The notes below the pieces were generated by a model. The model worked only from the letters and a program-made list of their open reading frames with translations. It did not search any database and was not told the origin of the DNA. 64,000 bases of DNA, taken from NCBI GenBank assembly GCA_000727475.1, contig KL647335.1:268735-332734 (forward strand). Reading direction: 5' to 3'. The stretch comes from Sarcocystis neurona. Taxonomy: Eukaryota; Apicomplexa; Conoidasida; Eucoccidiorida; Sarcocystidae. Made by a program: the position numbers and the translations under genes. Each line of letters begins with the position of its first letter. Position 1 is the first letter of the stretch. Of the stretch, positions 47,147 through 59,227 are shown piece after piece.

Positions 47147-49222
47147 GTAAGATGAACTGTGGCTAGTAGCACAGTGTCATTCTCGTCGTTGTATACAAGC
47201 GACCAAAACTACTGAGACAAGCAAATAGGGATGACTATTTTCTCGTTCTGACACAGACTGACTACGTAAGCAGAGCTCGCCACGACCGTGAGAATAGGTG
47301 TAATGGAGAAACGTGAATTAGAGCGGAAAAATAGAACATGAATTCAACTTAAGAAAGTGCCTCTCACAGTGTAAAGCGTGCAAATATGGTCCGTCTTTCG
47401 ACGGGAAAAAGTTTAAAATCTTTTCCTTTATAGTCGGATTTTGAAAGGCGGTTCACCTTTACTACAAAATTTTCAACGCAGGCATCAGCGCGTGCCGAGC
47501 TCGTTGCTGTTGACAAAATACACGCCTCTGTTTTATGATTGTGGGACAGTAAACAGGGCGGGTAACCCTGACGGCCCACTACGGTGAAGCTGATTGTTTA
47601 TGAGACCCCTTTGATGATATGCGGAGAAGGTGCGGGATTTAAAAAATAATTATCCGTCGTAGTTGAAGAGTTCCATATTTTACAAGAATGGGTGCACCAC
47701 AACCACGAGTTGCTCGCTTCATCCTCGAGGCGTTCTTGAAGAAGTTGAAGTTCGCAAACATTCGACGGAGAGAGGTACGCAAGGTTAGTGCAGCTGGCAT
47801 ATGGTGGGAGATTACCAGCGGCCACCAGGCATATACAGTTCGAACGGGACTGACCAGAAGTGAACGACTTTTAAAATAAAGAATGAATGTGACATGTCGT
47901 CGCTGAGTTATTCGTACATTAGCGGAATGAAGAGAGGCGCAAAGAGAGGTTCACACAATTCGGCAAGCATGATGCCGGAGCGTATACCTAGAAGGCATGT
48001 GCTCCACTTTTGAGCTGTGGCGCAGTGCTTTCTATCGCCGACAAAAACAAATACAGCGCGATTTGTCAAGTAATAGTTCGGGCCAGTCTGAAAGTGAAAC
48101 GTTAATACGAAAAGGCTATAAGTGTACCCAATGGTGTGAAGCATTTCTGTTTGGCAGTTGAGGCCTTCGTGCGAAGGCAGAATCTGTGCGCACTTTTCAG
48201 GAAGTGATTGGTCACACACGGTTCTACCGCACAGGCGTGCAAAGGAAAGCTGAACGAAGTGAGACTGAAGAGCTGCTGTTGCGAGTACTGTTCGTTGCGG
48301 ATGTCTCAGGTTGTAAGGAACACAGAAATATAGTTGGAAGGCTACACACTTTAGAGTTGCCTCCGACAGGGCGTGCCTCACATTGGGGGAAGTGCGCACC
48401 TCGAAGGATTCGCACCTATCGGAGGAGTCTGATGAGGGGTCGATATTGTGTTGCCGGACTGCAGAACTGAGCATAGTGAACCGGATGCTTTGCCTGGTGA
48501 CGCTTGTCTGTGACAGCTGAAAACGATCTACGTGGGAAGAACGGTGTACGTGTCTCAAAGAAAGGAACATCTGTGCTCTATATTAATAGGCGGAGTTTGG
48601 CAGACGAAAATGGTGTCCGGTGGCTGCTGTAAAAGGCAGTCGCTCCTCCCTGTTTGCAAGGTTAGCAATGTTAGGCGAACAATGCCCGGATAGGTCTGAA
48701 ATCAGAACAGTGCCGCGATGTTCCGTTCTGCGTAGGAGAACGTGAGTGCAGAGCACAGGGATAGTTATCTCTTCTTTTGGCATCACCAGAGCGAGTTAAT
48801 TAAGACAATTCTGGACGCACAGTCCCTATGCATTCCGACAAAGAATTGCGTGCGTGCACACTTCACACGCGACACCCTTACCAGTTTGTGACATATGGAA
48901 TGCGTAATCCTCATGTCGCTGTTGCTTGACTGCCACATGGGCAGGCTGAGCAGGGCATTAGTCCCTCGATCAAAAACATATCACGAGGAGAACACGTTAG
49001 GACGACCTGTGCTGTCTCTAGTGACAAAACCATTCCGGTAGGAGAACAGGAATGTCTCGTACTCTGTTTGGTTTCGGTAAACGCTGTTATATGTGCCTGT
49101 GTACTGGAAGCTGCATTTCTTGTTCAACCACACGTGGCAGGGCAGCCGTTGCAGGGACCTTGGACGATGTAGGGTGAGTCAACTGGGAATGAGGCAGGGT
49201 CGTGCCTTGTATAAAAAAGACA
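47147..49222 (+). pseudogene. array unit 6
   Basis: CAGCA|GTAAGATGAAC opens the unit. The frame 47688-47879 carries the GAAGTTCGCAAACATTCGACGG landmark. Near 48075-48160 one frame reads YEKAISVPNGVKHFCLAVEA, aligning with YGKAVSTREGVMLVWLVVGE of unit 4. CVAGLQN before TGAGCA near 48470 marks the unit's terminal-exon end with the GT lost. A 220-codon antisense frame across this unit is considered spurious. Confidence 0.5.
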
Positions 49223-51194
49223 GTAAGATCAGATCCAAGAAAAACCGGTTATTCTTTTGTTAGCAACCGTAAACGACAGACCAAGAAGACTAAGGGGTGA
49301 GAGGATCTTTCCTCAGGAAGCAGGGACAGTCTCTTCCAGACTGCATACACAGCGACCATCACTCATGCGGAAAGATCTCATGATGCTACTTAAAAAATTA
49401 GGTGCTAAAAGCAACCCGCGTCTCCAGACTGAGGCTTGCAGCTTAGAGATTTTGTTTCCATCTGTTAGCCGCTCTTTGGCGGAAGCAGGTTGACGACGCT
49501 TGGATTGTCGGTTCTACGTTACCGTCCGCCACCTTCACCGCACACATTGGATTGTCGGCTTCAGTGTGTGGTAGGCTATGTGGACCTGAATAAAATGTGC
49601 CAGCACATGTTGTTAAAGCTGATGATCTTCAGCGCGGTGCGGTGAGCTGTATGTGCATAACCTGGGTGATGTGCGAAAAGGGTTCAGTGCTACAAAATAT
49701 TCATAGGCGGAGTTTACATGTTTCACCGTTTTTTTTTGCGTCGTGTGAATAGAGGAAAGAAATCGTTAGCTGAAAGATTGCCCGTTTACTGGACGCGGTG
49801 TAGTGGAGGGAATAGACGTTCGTAAAAATTCAACCGCCAGAGTTTTGCTCATTGCGAATACCGCCGGTATATCCGCCACAACCACTATTGATCGTAAAAT
49901 TATCAATCGCAGGAGTGCAGCGGTTGCCGCGGAGTTCTTGTTGCACAGTCAGACTTGGCAGAAGCGTAAGGAAGGAGACACGCGGGCCATAACTAAAGAG
50001 CCGGAGAGCGCGTTTGAGGCATGGGTGCGACATTTCAATAATGGAGAGCTATTCACTGCGTCGCAGATATATGGACGTGTGGGGTGTTTTGCAGTGTCCC
50101 GGGACAATCCGCAAATGAGATGTGATTATGCCAAGGGAACACGCGCAACTAATGTCGTGACGTATTTCTAACTTGCGTGCCACAAGAACTCGTATTTTTC
50201 CTCGTTGATCTGAGAGTACCCACCGTAATGCCGAATTGACCTGTGGAAATCGGCGTGCAGCTTGGGACTACAAAACTGTCGATGCCCTCAGTGCTTCTGG
50301 CAACAAAATCAGCGAATGTGAATCTCGGGCACATTTGTGACTAAGAGAAAGAAAGAACGTAGACGCTGTTCACTGCGGCGTGACACCTAATGTTAGGGAG
50401 CCAGAGAGCGGGTGAAGGAGGAGCTGACATTCTGGGCGTGTGACAAAGACCAGGTCTTTTCTCGATGTACGGGGAGAATGAAAAAAACAAAGCGTCAAGG
50501 GCTACGGCTGACACAGGTGTGCCTCCGGAAGGCTCTGCGATTATATAAAATTTATGTCTCCCTGTCTTTTCCACAATAAACCAGTGCAACCTGTATGCTG
50601 CCAATAACTGCCAACTGTAATCATTCGCGATTTGCAGCTCTGACTGGCTGAAAATGGAAACAATATCACAGTGCTCCCTACTGCGCAGGAGGCCGTGAGC
50701 ACAGGAGACGTGGGAAGGTTACTTGTTCCCTTTAATCCTCTGTGAGAGTTTTCCGACGTGGGCGACTTAGTATATTCCTGAATGAACTGCCCCTCCGCAT
50801 TGTCACAAATAACTATGCTCGTGCAGGCTTTATAGACGACGGCTCTTTGAAAACTCAGGAGGGATACTTGGTGGCAGCAGAAGAAGGGCGAAGGCCGTGT
50901 GACTTGGCAAAGGATGAAATCTGTATAGTGAGGTGGTTTTCGCCCGAAAACTGCAGAGGGCGGCGGACGTGATGCGCTGAGTGTGCGGTCAGGCACCCTA
51001 GGAGAAAGCGGCCAGGTGTAGGTGATCTGCGCTACAGTCCGTGACACAAACGCTCCACCACAGCCAGAAGAGGAACTCCCCGTCCACCAACGCAGTCTTC
51101 GGCCTGTGTACTACAAGCTGCATCTCTGATTTGTTCACTTATGTTGTTATCGCCGTCACACAAGTTTTGTGAACGTATCAACAATCGACAGCAA
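49223..51194 (+). pseudogene. array unit 7 (best-preserved copy)
   Basis: The donor CA|GTAAGATC and the acceptor TTATTCTTTTGTTAG are both intact, giving an intron of about 45 bases. The frame 49257-49493 (VNDRPRRLRGER..., LLKKLGAKSNPRLQTEACS) is open beyond the point where units 2 and 5 stop. The 122-codon frame 49803-50171 (VRKNSTARVLLIANTAGISA ... AITKEPESAFEAWVRHFNNG ... IYGRVGCFAVSRDNPQMRC) joins landmarks that are broken elsewhere. A further frame, 50742-50972, is open. It may be a functional or recently silenced gene. Confidence 0.55.
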
Positions 51195-53432
51195 GTAAGA
51201 ACATTAAGGGACACGTGAGATTGTCTTTCGCTCTGCGTGCTGTAGATAAAAGACCAAGACCGATGAAAACATAATGACACTTTATCAAGCCGGAGTGAAT
51301 ATTTCGTCTTTCGAAGGAAAATCCTCTACGTATAAACTTGGCAACACCCGCGTGGAAAAAAGGAAGAATTTGGATCTGAAAGTAGGATAGGCGTTCGGAC
51401 TGCGACGCTGTCGTTGACAAATATTGACCGGCCTGTTTGGCCTGTTCTTTGTGAGAAAACGGTTTTCAAAGGCCTCGTTTGCGCACTTGGGACGCACGCT
51501 GCTGATCACCGCCTTCAGCGCTCATGTGGCGTTGTCGCCTCCGGACCGGATGCAGTTACTTAAATGTAGTCCTTTAGTTTAGAACGTAGGCGAGGATATA
51601 GAGAGGTGGTAGGCATAATGGCGGAGTTTCGTGGAGAGAACAATGTAGGAGTGACCTTGACGGCAGACGAAGAATCCAGCTCGCTGGGTAGGATTTTATT
51701 TCTGAAGTCAAAATATGTTAGGCTTTCACGTAACAATGGTGCGCGAGGAAGAGAGATTGTTCTTCTCACGCACCTTGCATCTGGAAAAATGTACAGAGAA
51801 TTTGGAAGAATTCAACGATTTGAGGTGCGTGTGGTGAGTGTAACGGATATTTGTGTCGGAAATGGTCGCAGTCACGAATCGGCAGGATGTTGGAGGAGGG
51901 TTATCCGCCGCGTAAGGGACGGACGGTCATGACGCGGCAATCAGGACGCTGGAGCATTCTCCTCATGCGCAGATGCAACGTTTCTGAAGTGTAGCTTTAT
52001 GTTCTTTGTTCCAGATAAAACGGTAAATGCTGGAACTCTTCAGATAGCTGTTCTGGGCAAGCTGCTGATGAGAAACTGGGATGACAAGACAGTAAGTACA
52101 GACAATGGTGTGATGCCTGCCTGGTTGGCTGTTGAAGTTTATTGTGTCGGGGGGAAACTTGTGCTTGTCTTGGCGGAAATGATTGAAAAAACAAGGTAAC
52201 GCGGAGCGCTCATGATTACGGAATGTCAGTTCAAGTACAGCTCAGTCGTGTATGTCAGAATGTGAGGAAAGCACAAATAGTCGTCTGTGAAAAACAAGGA
52301 AATGTACTCTCATTTCCTCCGCAGTGACCGCCTGGTAATGAGGAATTTACGCACGCAGAGGATCTGCGTATGACTACCGGAGAGGCTAGCATCTGGAACG
52401 CGTAGTGGAGTCGTTGTTGCTGTGATTTCCCCGTGGAAACGCCCCCTTGCGTTTCGTGCTCGTGTCGAATGACGTAGTTGGTGAGAACGACAAAAACTGT
52501 GGTAGCCGGGCAAGAATATATTTAGGCGCTCGTCTTGAGGTGTGGTGACGACGAGGAGAGGAGGACGGTAGGCGAAGAATACGCTTCTGACTAACGGAGG
52601 ACCGTTATGTTCCACGTTTTTGTGGAGGAATAAACATTGCTGAAGGTAGGTATGGCTGAATCAGCGTGCCTCTGTTCGACGCAGAATACCGGCTCAACTG
52701 GTGTCTTCTGTGTGTCGCCAAGGATGGAGCTTCTACATCTGGAAGCGTTCGCCTGATGTTCACGAACTGTAGGAGATGCGTGTTAGCTACTCCGGTGAGT
52801 GCTGTGTAGTATTCACTCGCCACAGCAGAAAGTCAGTAGGAAAGATCTACAAGCAGGTCCGGTGTGAAAACGCTTCCGTGGGTACATGTATCGCGCAGGT
52901 GTTGGTGAGCAACGTATTGGAAGGATTCAGATATGACGTTCCTCAAACGATCGCGGAAGTCGCGCGCGCTTGACGGTTCCAGGACACAGCTCCTCTGCTT
53001 CACTGCAGCGCTCTCCAGTAAACACAGAAATGGAGGGTATGTCGTGCGAAACTGAGAAAGGCAACAAACTCTGAAGTGGTAGGAACGCGACGGCAAGAAA
53101 AGGTGGCATAAACATGATCGTTGCTGCAAGGATCCAAGTTGTGCAGATGGGATCTCAGCAAGGGTAGTCGTTGTTCGGGGAGAACGTAGGAGGGGTACGG
53201 GTGTGTAGAAACTGTGTCTTGCCTTTCGTGACGGGCGAATATCATTCAGACCCCTGAGGTACTGTGCGGGGAGTATGGAAACATGTTTTTGGCCTCTGCA
53301 ATAGAAGCACCATTTGTGATTCGGCCACCTGCGTTATTGTAGACCTCGCACCAGTGTTGTCCGACGGATCGTTCCTCGGATGAAAAAAGATGCACCAACA
53401 AAAATTCGAAACGACAAATGTAACCGCAGAGG
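51195..53432 (+). pseudogene. array unit 8 (long)
   Basis: The longest unit (2.24 kb). The frame 51606-51932 is open for 108 codons across the TTCAACG landmark. The 51999-52199 frame (LLMRNWDDKTVSTDNGVM, AEMIEKTR) has no internal stop. The frame 52776-52973 contains GTCIAQVLVSNVLEG. Extra length lies between 52200 and 52780, where the FTSCKE-type segment should be and could not be found. Confidence 0.5.
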
Positions 53433-55388
53433 GTACGATAAGCTGCAACGCAAATGACACAGTCGGCCTCTTTTGTTGATCTAGATAAGAGAGCAGAGCA
53501 ACTGAAGTGGAATACACTCCTATGCTCGTCAGTCGGGATTTTCCTGTGCAGAATGCGTTCGCCTGGAACCTGGAAAGAGCATGGAATGAAGGCGCATCAC
53601 CTCGGATGTGAAACCTGTACAGGCTCTCAGACTGGGAGGATGGACCTCTGAAGTAGAAGCTTGTCGGATGGATCCGTTGCCTATAAAAGGAGTTTGTCGA
53701 ACCCTGGTTTGTGCAGTTGGCTCGTGTGTTGTGTATCATATTCTGCAGCGCATACGTTGAGTTGTCTGCATCGGTATTTGCCCCGCTTGAGGCATCGTGA
53801 CAGAGACATTTGTACTTCATTGTGTTGTCGGAGTAGCAGAGGAAACAGAAAGAAGATTTTCTTGATGTCGCCGAAGGAGTGTGGCGCTGTGTTGGAAAAC
53901 AGGTGAGAATTCGTAAAAATTCAACGACTACAGGTGTCCGTGGTCATTGTGGCGAATAAAGGGATATAGCTAGTGACGGGAACCAGTTTACCGTCACCAG
54001 CTCACCGTTGATGACTGGTGAGTTATTTGAATATCACTAGACACCGTACAAGAGTGGGGGAGACTTACGCACTTGATTACATGATCATAGTGCCTGTATA
54101 GAGTGTACAGGTTGGCGCATCCCAGAAATGAAGTCGTACACCTTCTGTTGCACGTACAAGTTGATGGTTTTTGGAGGAATGCTAGTGGGAAAATATGGAA
54201 GTGAGACACCATAATGTGAAGCAAGTACGTGCAAAAGGTGGTGCGAAGTGCATACGGCTTTCTGTTGGAGGGTATTGTGCAGCCCAGGGTTTTGTGTTTT
54301 CTTTCGAGGATATGGTCGAGAAGACAGAGCATTGTCGAAGAGTGTGTGAGAGCCCTGCCTGTTGTTGGAGAGCTCTGTGACTTAGCGGGTGAGAACAACA
54401 GATATGTTCATTTTTTGGAACTGAATGAACAGATGCTGCCCTTGGCTTTGGCAACAGGTTGAGAGGGAGGGCACGTGAGCAACCATGTGCGTACCTTTAC
54501 AAATTGTAGTGAAGGAAGGTATTTCGATAGTGCAGAAGGAGAAGATGTTGCTACGGCGGTTCCAAGGATTGAGAACAAGGAATATGGAGCTACTGGTGAT
54601 TCGGGTTGGGTGCGGCTTTAAAAAAATTCCGCCCAGGGAAGGCGGTGTATGTGCTCCGTTGAAAGGAATATTTGTGGATAGGGTCATCGCCCGAGGGTCT
54701 TCAGTACGGAAGCACTGGATGTTCGCTGCTCCAAAGACATTCTAAGTACGTCCAGTTGAAGAAGCAGCAGTTAGGTAATGCCGTGGGGCTCTGCATCGCA
54801 CAGGAGGAGGTGAGCATTTTGGAAAGAAAGTGATATTTTCAAACGTTCCCGAGGCAACTGAGACGTCGCCCGAGTAGGTAGCGTGTGCTCGCCGCTTCCG
54901 TTCTGCACCACAGAATGTTGTTACGTGCGTGAACGTGCTACAGTCGATACCGGTCACACGTGTCAAGAGGTGCGTAAGGGAGCATCACTTCTTAGAGAGT
55001 GACGAATGAGAACGACGCAGGCATCTCACAAAAAACTTGCATTTTACTCTCCTTAGAAGGCATTCTTCATGCAGGTGTTATTTTGTTGTTGGAGCGGACG
55101 GCTGGACAGAAGCACTGAGTCGTCACTCCAAATGTGGGGGGGAAAGGCGACACGAAGGCAAATTGGGCTATCTGACTCGACAAACACGTTAGAGTACGAG
55201 TGAAACAGTGTCCCTCACATTCTCGGCGCTCCTGCAAGGCCGTCTCCGGCTTGTGAGCTACAAACACTATTCTAGTGACAGCAATTGTGTCAGCACATAC
55301 GCTGCACAAGCGTTGTACGACACGTGGCAAGTCGGCTGGGAACGCTCAGGGTCTTGTTGCACTGGAGAAGACAGGCTGATGTTAGAGA
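53433..55388 (+). pseudogene. array unit 9
   Basis: The Cys-rich segment is open at 53661-53906 (SLSNPGLCSWLVCCVSYSAA). The TTCGTAAAAATTCAACG landmark is at about 53910. EVVHLLLHVQVDG near 54130 aligns with the LLLRIQDGEVV part of unit 13. The FTSCKE-type segment follows at 54475-54621, and LGNAVGLCIAQEE directly precedes the GTGAGC donor at 54810. Confidence 0.6.
54475..54621 (+). pseudogene. FTSCKE-type segment, unit 9
   Basis: It reads VSNHVRTFTNCSEGRYFDSA and EGEDVATAVPRIENKEYGAT, ending GWVRL and TAA. It aligns without a gap with the first 48 codons of the unit 10 copy. A stop replaces the Cys-Leu-Leu-Lys region found there. Confidence 0.55.
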
Positions 55389-57305
55389 GTAAGACGAGCT
55401 CCAAGGCAAATGGCTAAACAAGAACTAGGGTTTGACAGAAGCACAGGCCTGCAGGTTGGGATTCGACAGCTCGCAAATATTAGTCTGTCATCTTGTCTCG
55501 TCTGTTGATAAGAGAGTTTGTCGAGCCCTGGATTGTGCGTGTTGGTCTGTGTGTTGTGTTTCATTTTCGACCAAGCACACATCGCCTCGTCTACTTTGGT
55601 GTGCGCCAGGGTGGGTACGCCGTCTTAGAGTGTGCTGCCTTGTGATGTGGATGTAGTAGAGGAAGCAGAGAGAAATATCCTTTATCTAGCATGGGGGGTG
55701 CGGCTGTAAAATGGACTTTTTCGTCAGCACGAAGAAGGACACCACAGTTTTATGAGGTGACGCGTGCACCGGAACGACGGCCTGTGTGAAGTAGGTACCT
55801 GGCATCTGGCAAGAAGTAGATGTTCGCGGAGTCAACGGCCAGAATTGCTCATGGTGAGTGTGGAAGATATATGTGTAGAATGAGCAGCGGGGACCAAGCC
55901 ACCCTTACACAAACAGGGATGGTCACGGGTAGTTTTGTCTATGTTGTTTGAAGTTTTAGAGGAGCAGAGAGAGATCAGCGCAGGTCCAAACATGTAATTC
56001 TGGACAGTGTGGAAGGCGCACTCGGCGCACGCTTCAAATTGAGGCCTACCCTGTCTCTACCATATGGAAGGTGCTGACGTTGTCGACGAGTTCTGTGGGG
56101 CAATATGGAAGTGACACGTTAAAAAAAAAAGAAGACACGCGCGGCTGCGTGGATTGCACCTGAAGATTATTGTGCGGTACAGGGTTTTGTATCTGTTTGC
56201 AATGAAATATTAGGGTAGTTGGGTATATGGAGTAACGTCGAGAGGGTTGTGACTAAGAACTCCTCTTAGGACTGGAGAACTGTAATTTAGATGTTTTTTT
56301 TGTGACGACTCACTCAGGTGGTGAGAAAGTCGGGGATATTCAGAGTTCGAAACCGGTGAAATACAGATTCTGCTCTTGGCTGTGATCACATGTCGATGAA
56401 AAAGGGACCTGCGCGTTCAGCTGAGTACGTTTACGAGCTACGATCAAAGCAGGTATTTCGGTAGTGCAGAAGAAGGGAACGTTACTGTGACCGAACGGAA
56501 GATTGAGAGCAAGGCACTTGTGGTTTTGGATAGCTCTGCGTGGGTGTGCCTGTTAAAAGATTCACTACAGAGGAAGCGGTGTATGCGCTTCGAGGATAGG
56601 ATGACCTCTCTGTGGAGCCATTCGCCGGAGGTTTTAGGGGAGAAATTGGTGAAGTCTGAACCTTCTGATAATTTCTAAGTTAGTCCAGTAAAATATAGGC
56701 GCAATTCGGCTGGAGGCACCTGGTGATACCTCAGAAGTGCGGACACTGCCCTGGGGCCTTGTATCGCGCTGCAGAAGCTGAGCACCGAAGGAAAAAGGCG
56801 AAACCTTCTGGCCTTTCCGGGAAGATTGAGACGTCGGGGCCCCTGTCCGGTGTATTCGCAGCTTTTGTCCTGCATTACAGACTGCATTTTTTCGCGTGAC
56901 CTTGTTACACGTGGCAGCTATTACGTTTTTTAGTAAACCCGGTGAGGAATAGTACGTTACGGTGGAAGAGGAAGAGGGAAGACGCGGTCGGCGAGAGGGA
57001 ATGGCAGGTAGTGATATGCCGCATGATCAGAGCCGCTGAACCCTCGGTGCCGACATATGCGGAGGGGGTGACGTGAAGGCGAACTGTGTTGCCTCCAGTG
57101 ACACACACATTAGAGTACAAGCGGAAAGGGTCTCCCACATGGTCTGAGCTCCTCCATGGCTGTGTGCGATCTGCAAGTCAGATGTGCCGGTTCCGGTGCA
57201 ACCGTTTATGCCAGCACGTACATCGCACAAGCGTTGCATGAGACCCGATCAATCGGGTGGTGCCGGCGCAGCGTCCTGCGTTGCACCAGGGGCTCTGGCA
57301 GGAAG
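55389..57305 (+). pseudogene. array unit 10
   Basis: The Cys-rich frame 55432-55656 is open for 74 codons (ALDCACWSVCCVSFSTKHTS). Around 56130-56220 one frame reads AAAWIAPEDYCAVQGFVSVC before a TAG. The terminal part near 56735-56780 reads LRSADTALGPCIALQK in the place of SPNVARVRCAAQEQ, but the donor reads CTGAGC instead of GTGAGC. Confidence 0.6.
56415..56678 (+). pseudogene. FTSCKE-type segment, unit 10
   Basis: Open for 87 codons: VQLSTFTSYDQSRYFGSAEE, then TERKIESKALVVLDSSAWVC and RCMRFEDRMTSLWSHSPEV, ending at TAA. It is the longest intact copy of this segment outside unit 13, and many third-position changes relative to unit 13 are silent or conservative. Confidence 0.6.
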
Positions 57306-59227
57306 GTTTATGACAAGCTATGAGACAAGTGAAGGGAAAGGAACCAAGTTGTGAAACAAACAGAGGCCTCCAGTCTGAAAAGCTGAATCTCCCAAATATA
57401 AGTCTGTCACTTTTTCTCTGGCTCTGGAGGAGCAGGCTGTCGAAGCCTGGACTATGTAGCTGGTTTTCATGTTGTGCACCCCCTATCGCACACATTGCCT
57501 CGTCGTCTTTGACGTCTCCCACTACAGATGCAGAGTGATACATTTTACCTTTGTATTGTAAGAGTGGTAGGAGAAAGAGAGAGAGAGGGGTTGTTTTGGT
57601 ACCGCAGAGGACTTGGGTCAGTAAAGCGAAATTCTTCTTCAAGAAAAGTCACGAATTCATGATGTGGAGTATACACCGGAACGGTAGCCTGTTCGTTCCA
57701 TGGTCACGGCGTCCCGGAGGAAAAACTGACTGCAAAGTTTCAACGGCCAGAGATACACATGATAACGCTGACGTTGATAGTGGTAGAATTAGCAGTCGTT
57801 ACGACGCCAGCATCATTAGTACAGAAATCAGTACGGGTGACTCAGTCGCCGTCATCAAATGCTGTTTAGAGATGGAGGAGAGACGGACGTGGGTGGGCAA
57901 TTATAGTGCTGGAAAGTGAATACAACGCGCTGTCGGAGGAGTTCTCGAGTGCAGGCTTACACCTTCCTCTGCGCATACAAGGGGGGGGAGACGTCGAGGA
58001 TAGGGAGGGAAAAGGATGTTACAGTGAAAAGGGAGTACGTGCTCATAATGACGTAATGCGTATGTGACCTGCTTGTTGAACAAGTTGTTGGGGAGAGAAT
58101 CTTCCGTGTGTGCGGAACTGACTGAATAAACAGAATAAGGTCGACAGGGCTGTGGGAGGTGAGGCTTCGGCCTGGGAATGGCACTGTGTCTGTAAGATCA
58201 TTTTTTCGCGGTGGGCAACTCAGCGGGTGAGAACAGAAATGTTTATTGTTTGAAATAAATGAAACCTAGACGCCGCCCGTGGCCATGGCCACACGGTGAT
58301 AAGAAAGGGGCCTGAGCGGGCGGGTGAGCAGGTGTACAAGTTGCAATGAACGCAGTTATCCCGATGGTGCAGAAGGAGGTGAAGCCTCTAGGAACCGAAT
58401 ATTGAGAGCAATGAGCCCGTAATTGCGCATCGGGGGCGTGGGAGTCACTGTTGAACGGTTCTTTCCGAAAAAAGCAATGCACGCGCTTTGTAGAAAGAAA
58501 GACCTGTGCCTGGAGCAATTCGCCGACGTTCTCACACAGAAGCGGCGGAATTTTCGTGTCTTTTGTTGGGTCCGGTTGAAAAAGCAGCATTTCCACTGGG
58601 TAGCGGGGCCAGGGTAGGAGCCCGAACATTGCCCAGGTGCCTTGCATTGAGTGGGAGAAGCTGAGCACCGAAGAAGAGAGATGAGTGCTTGTGAGCCTCC
58701 AGAGGCAATAGAGACCTCGAGTCTATGTCGCAGGTGCTCGGTAGTTTCTTTTCCTCTCCTAGGAGGGAAATGTTAAGTTGCGTGAACGTGATATAGGGGG
58801 CTATTACACGCGGAGGAAAAGTACTTCGTGACAAAAAACGGAGACGGAAGACGCAGTCATTTTGCAAAGTATGGCACCTTGTTTACTCAGTAGGTATCTT
58901 CCCTGCAGTTGCTGCCCGATCGTTGCAGCCAGCGGTTGAGCCGAGGCATTGAATCTTCCCTGCCGACACACGCGGAGGGGGCGAGATGAAGGCGGACTGT
59001 GTTGCCTCCAGCGAAACACAAGTTAGAGAGCGAGTGAAAAAGTGTCTCCAACGTTGCCTCGACTCTGTCAATGCTGCATTCGATCTGTGAGCTACAAACA
59101 CGGCTGGCGCAGCCGTTACTTGTGTGAGGACGGACGCTGCATACGCGCAGTACTACTTACTGCGGCCAATCGGCTAGTAACGGTGCAGCCTCGTTAATTG
59201 GAAGTGGGACACCGGCAGGAGAGAGTG
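57306..59227 (+). pseudogene. array unit 11
   Basis: The Cys-rich frame 57320-57538 (RLSKPGLCSWFSCCAPPIAH) is open. The frame 57894-58067 starts WAIIVLESEYNALSEEF and passes through LPLRIQGGGDVED. Near 58619-58675 the terminal segment reads RSPNIAQVPCIEWEK, matching unit 1, but its donor is CTGAGC. A run of nine G at 57980-57988 may mark a frameshift hotspot. Confidence 0.6.
58324..58617 (+). pseudogene. FTSCKE-type segment, unit 11 (one stop)
   Basis: VSRCTSCNERSYPDGAEGGE aligns in frame with its neighbours up to an internal TAA at 58420-58422. The frame continues in register afterwards (VERFFPKKAMHALCRKKDLC). A single stop in an otherwise maintained frame indicates decay of a coding segment. 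Confidence 0.55.

Noticed and set aside
47908..48570. 220-codon minus-strand open frame
   Set aside because: It lies antisense to array unit 6, whose plus-strand landmarks align with other units. It has no domain or splice pattern, and its frame is not kept in neighbouring units as far as I can see.
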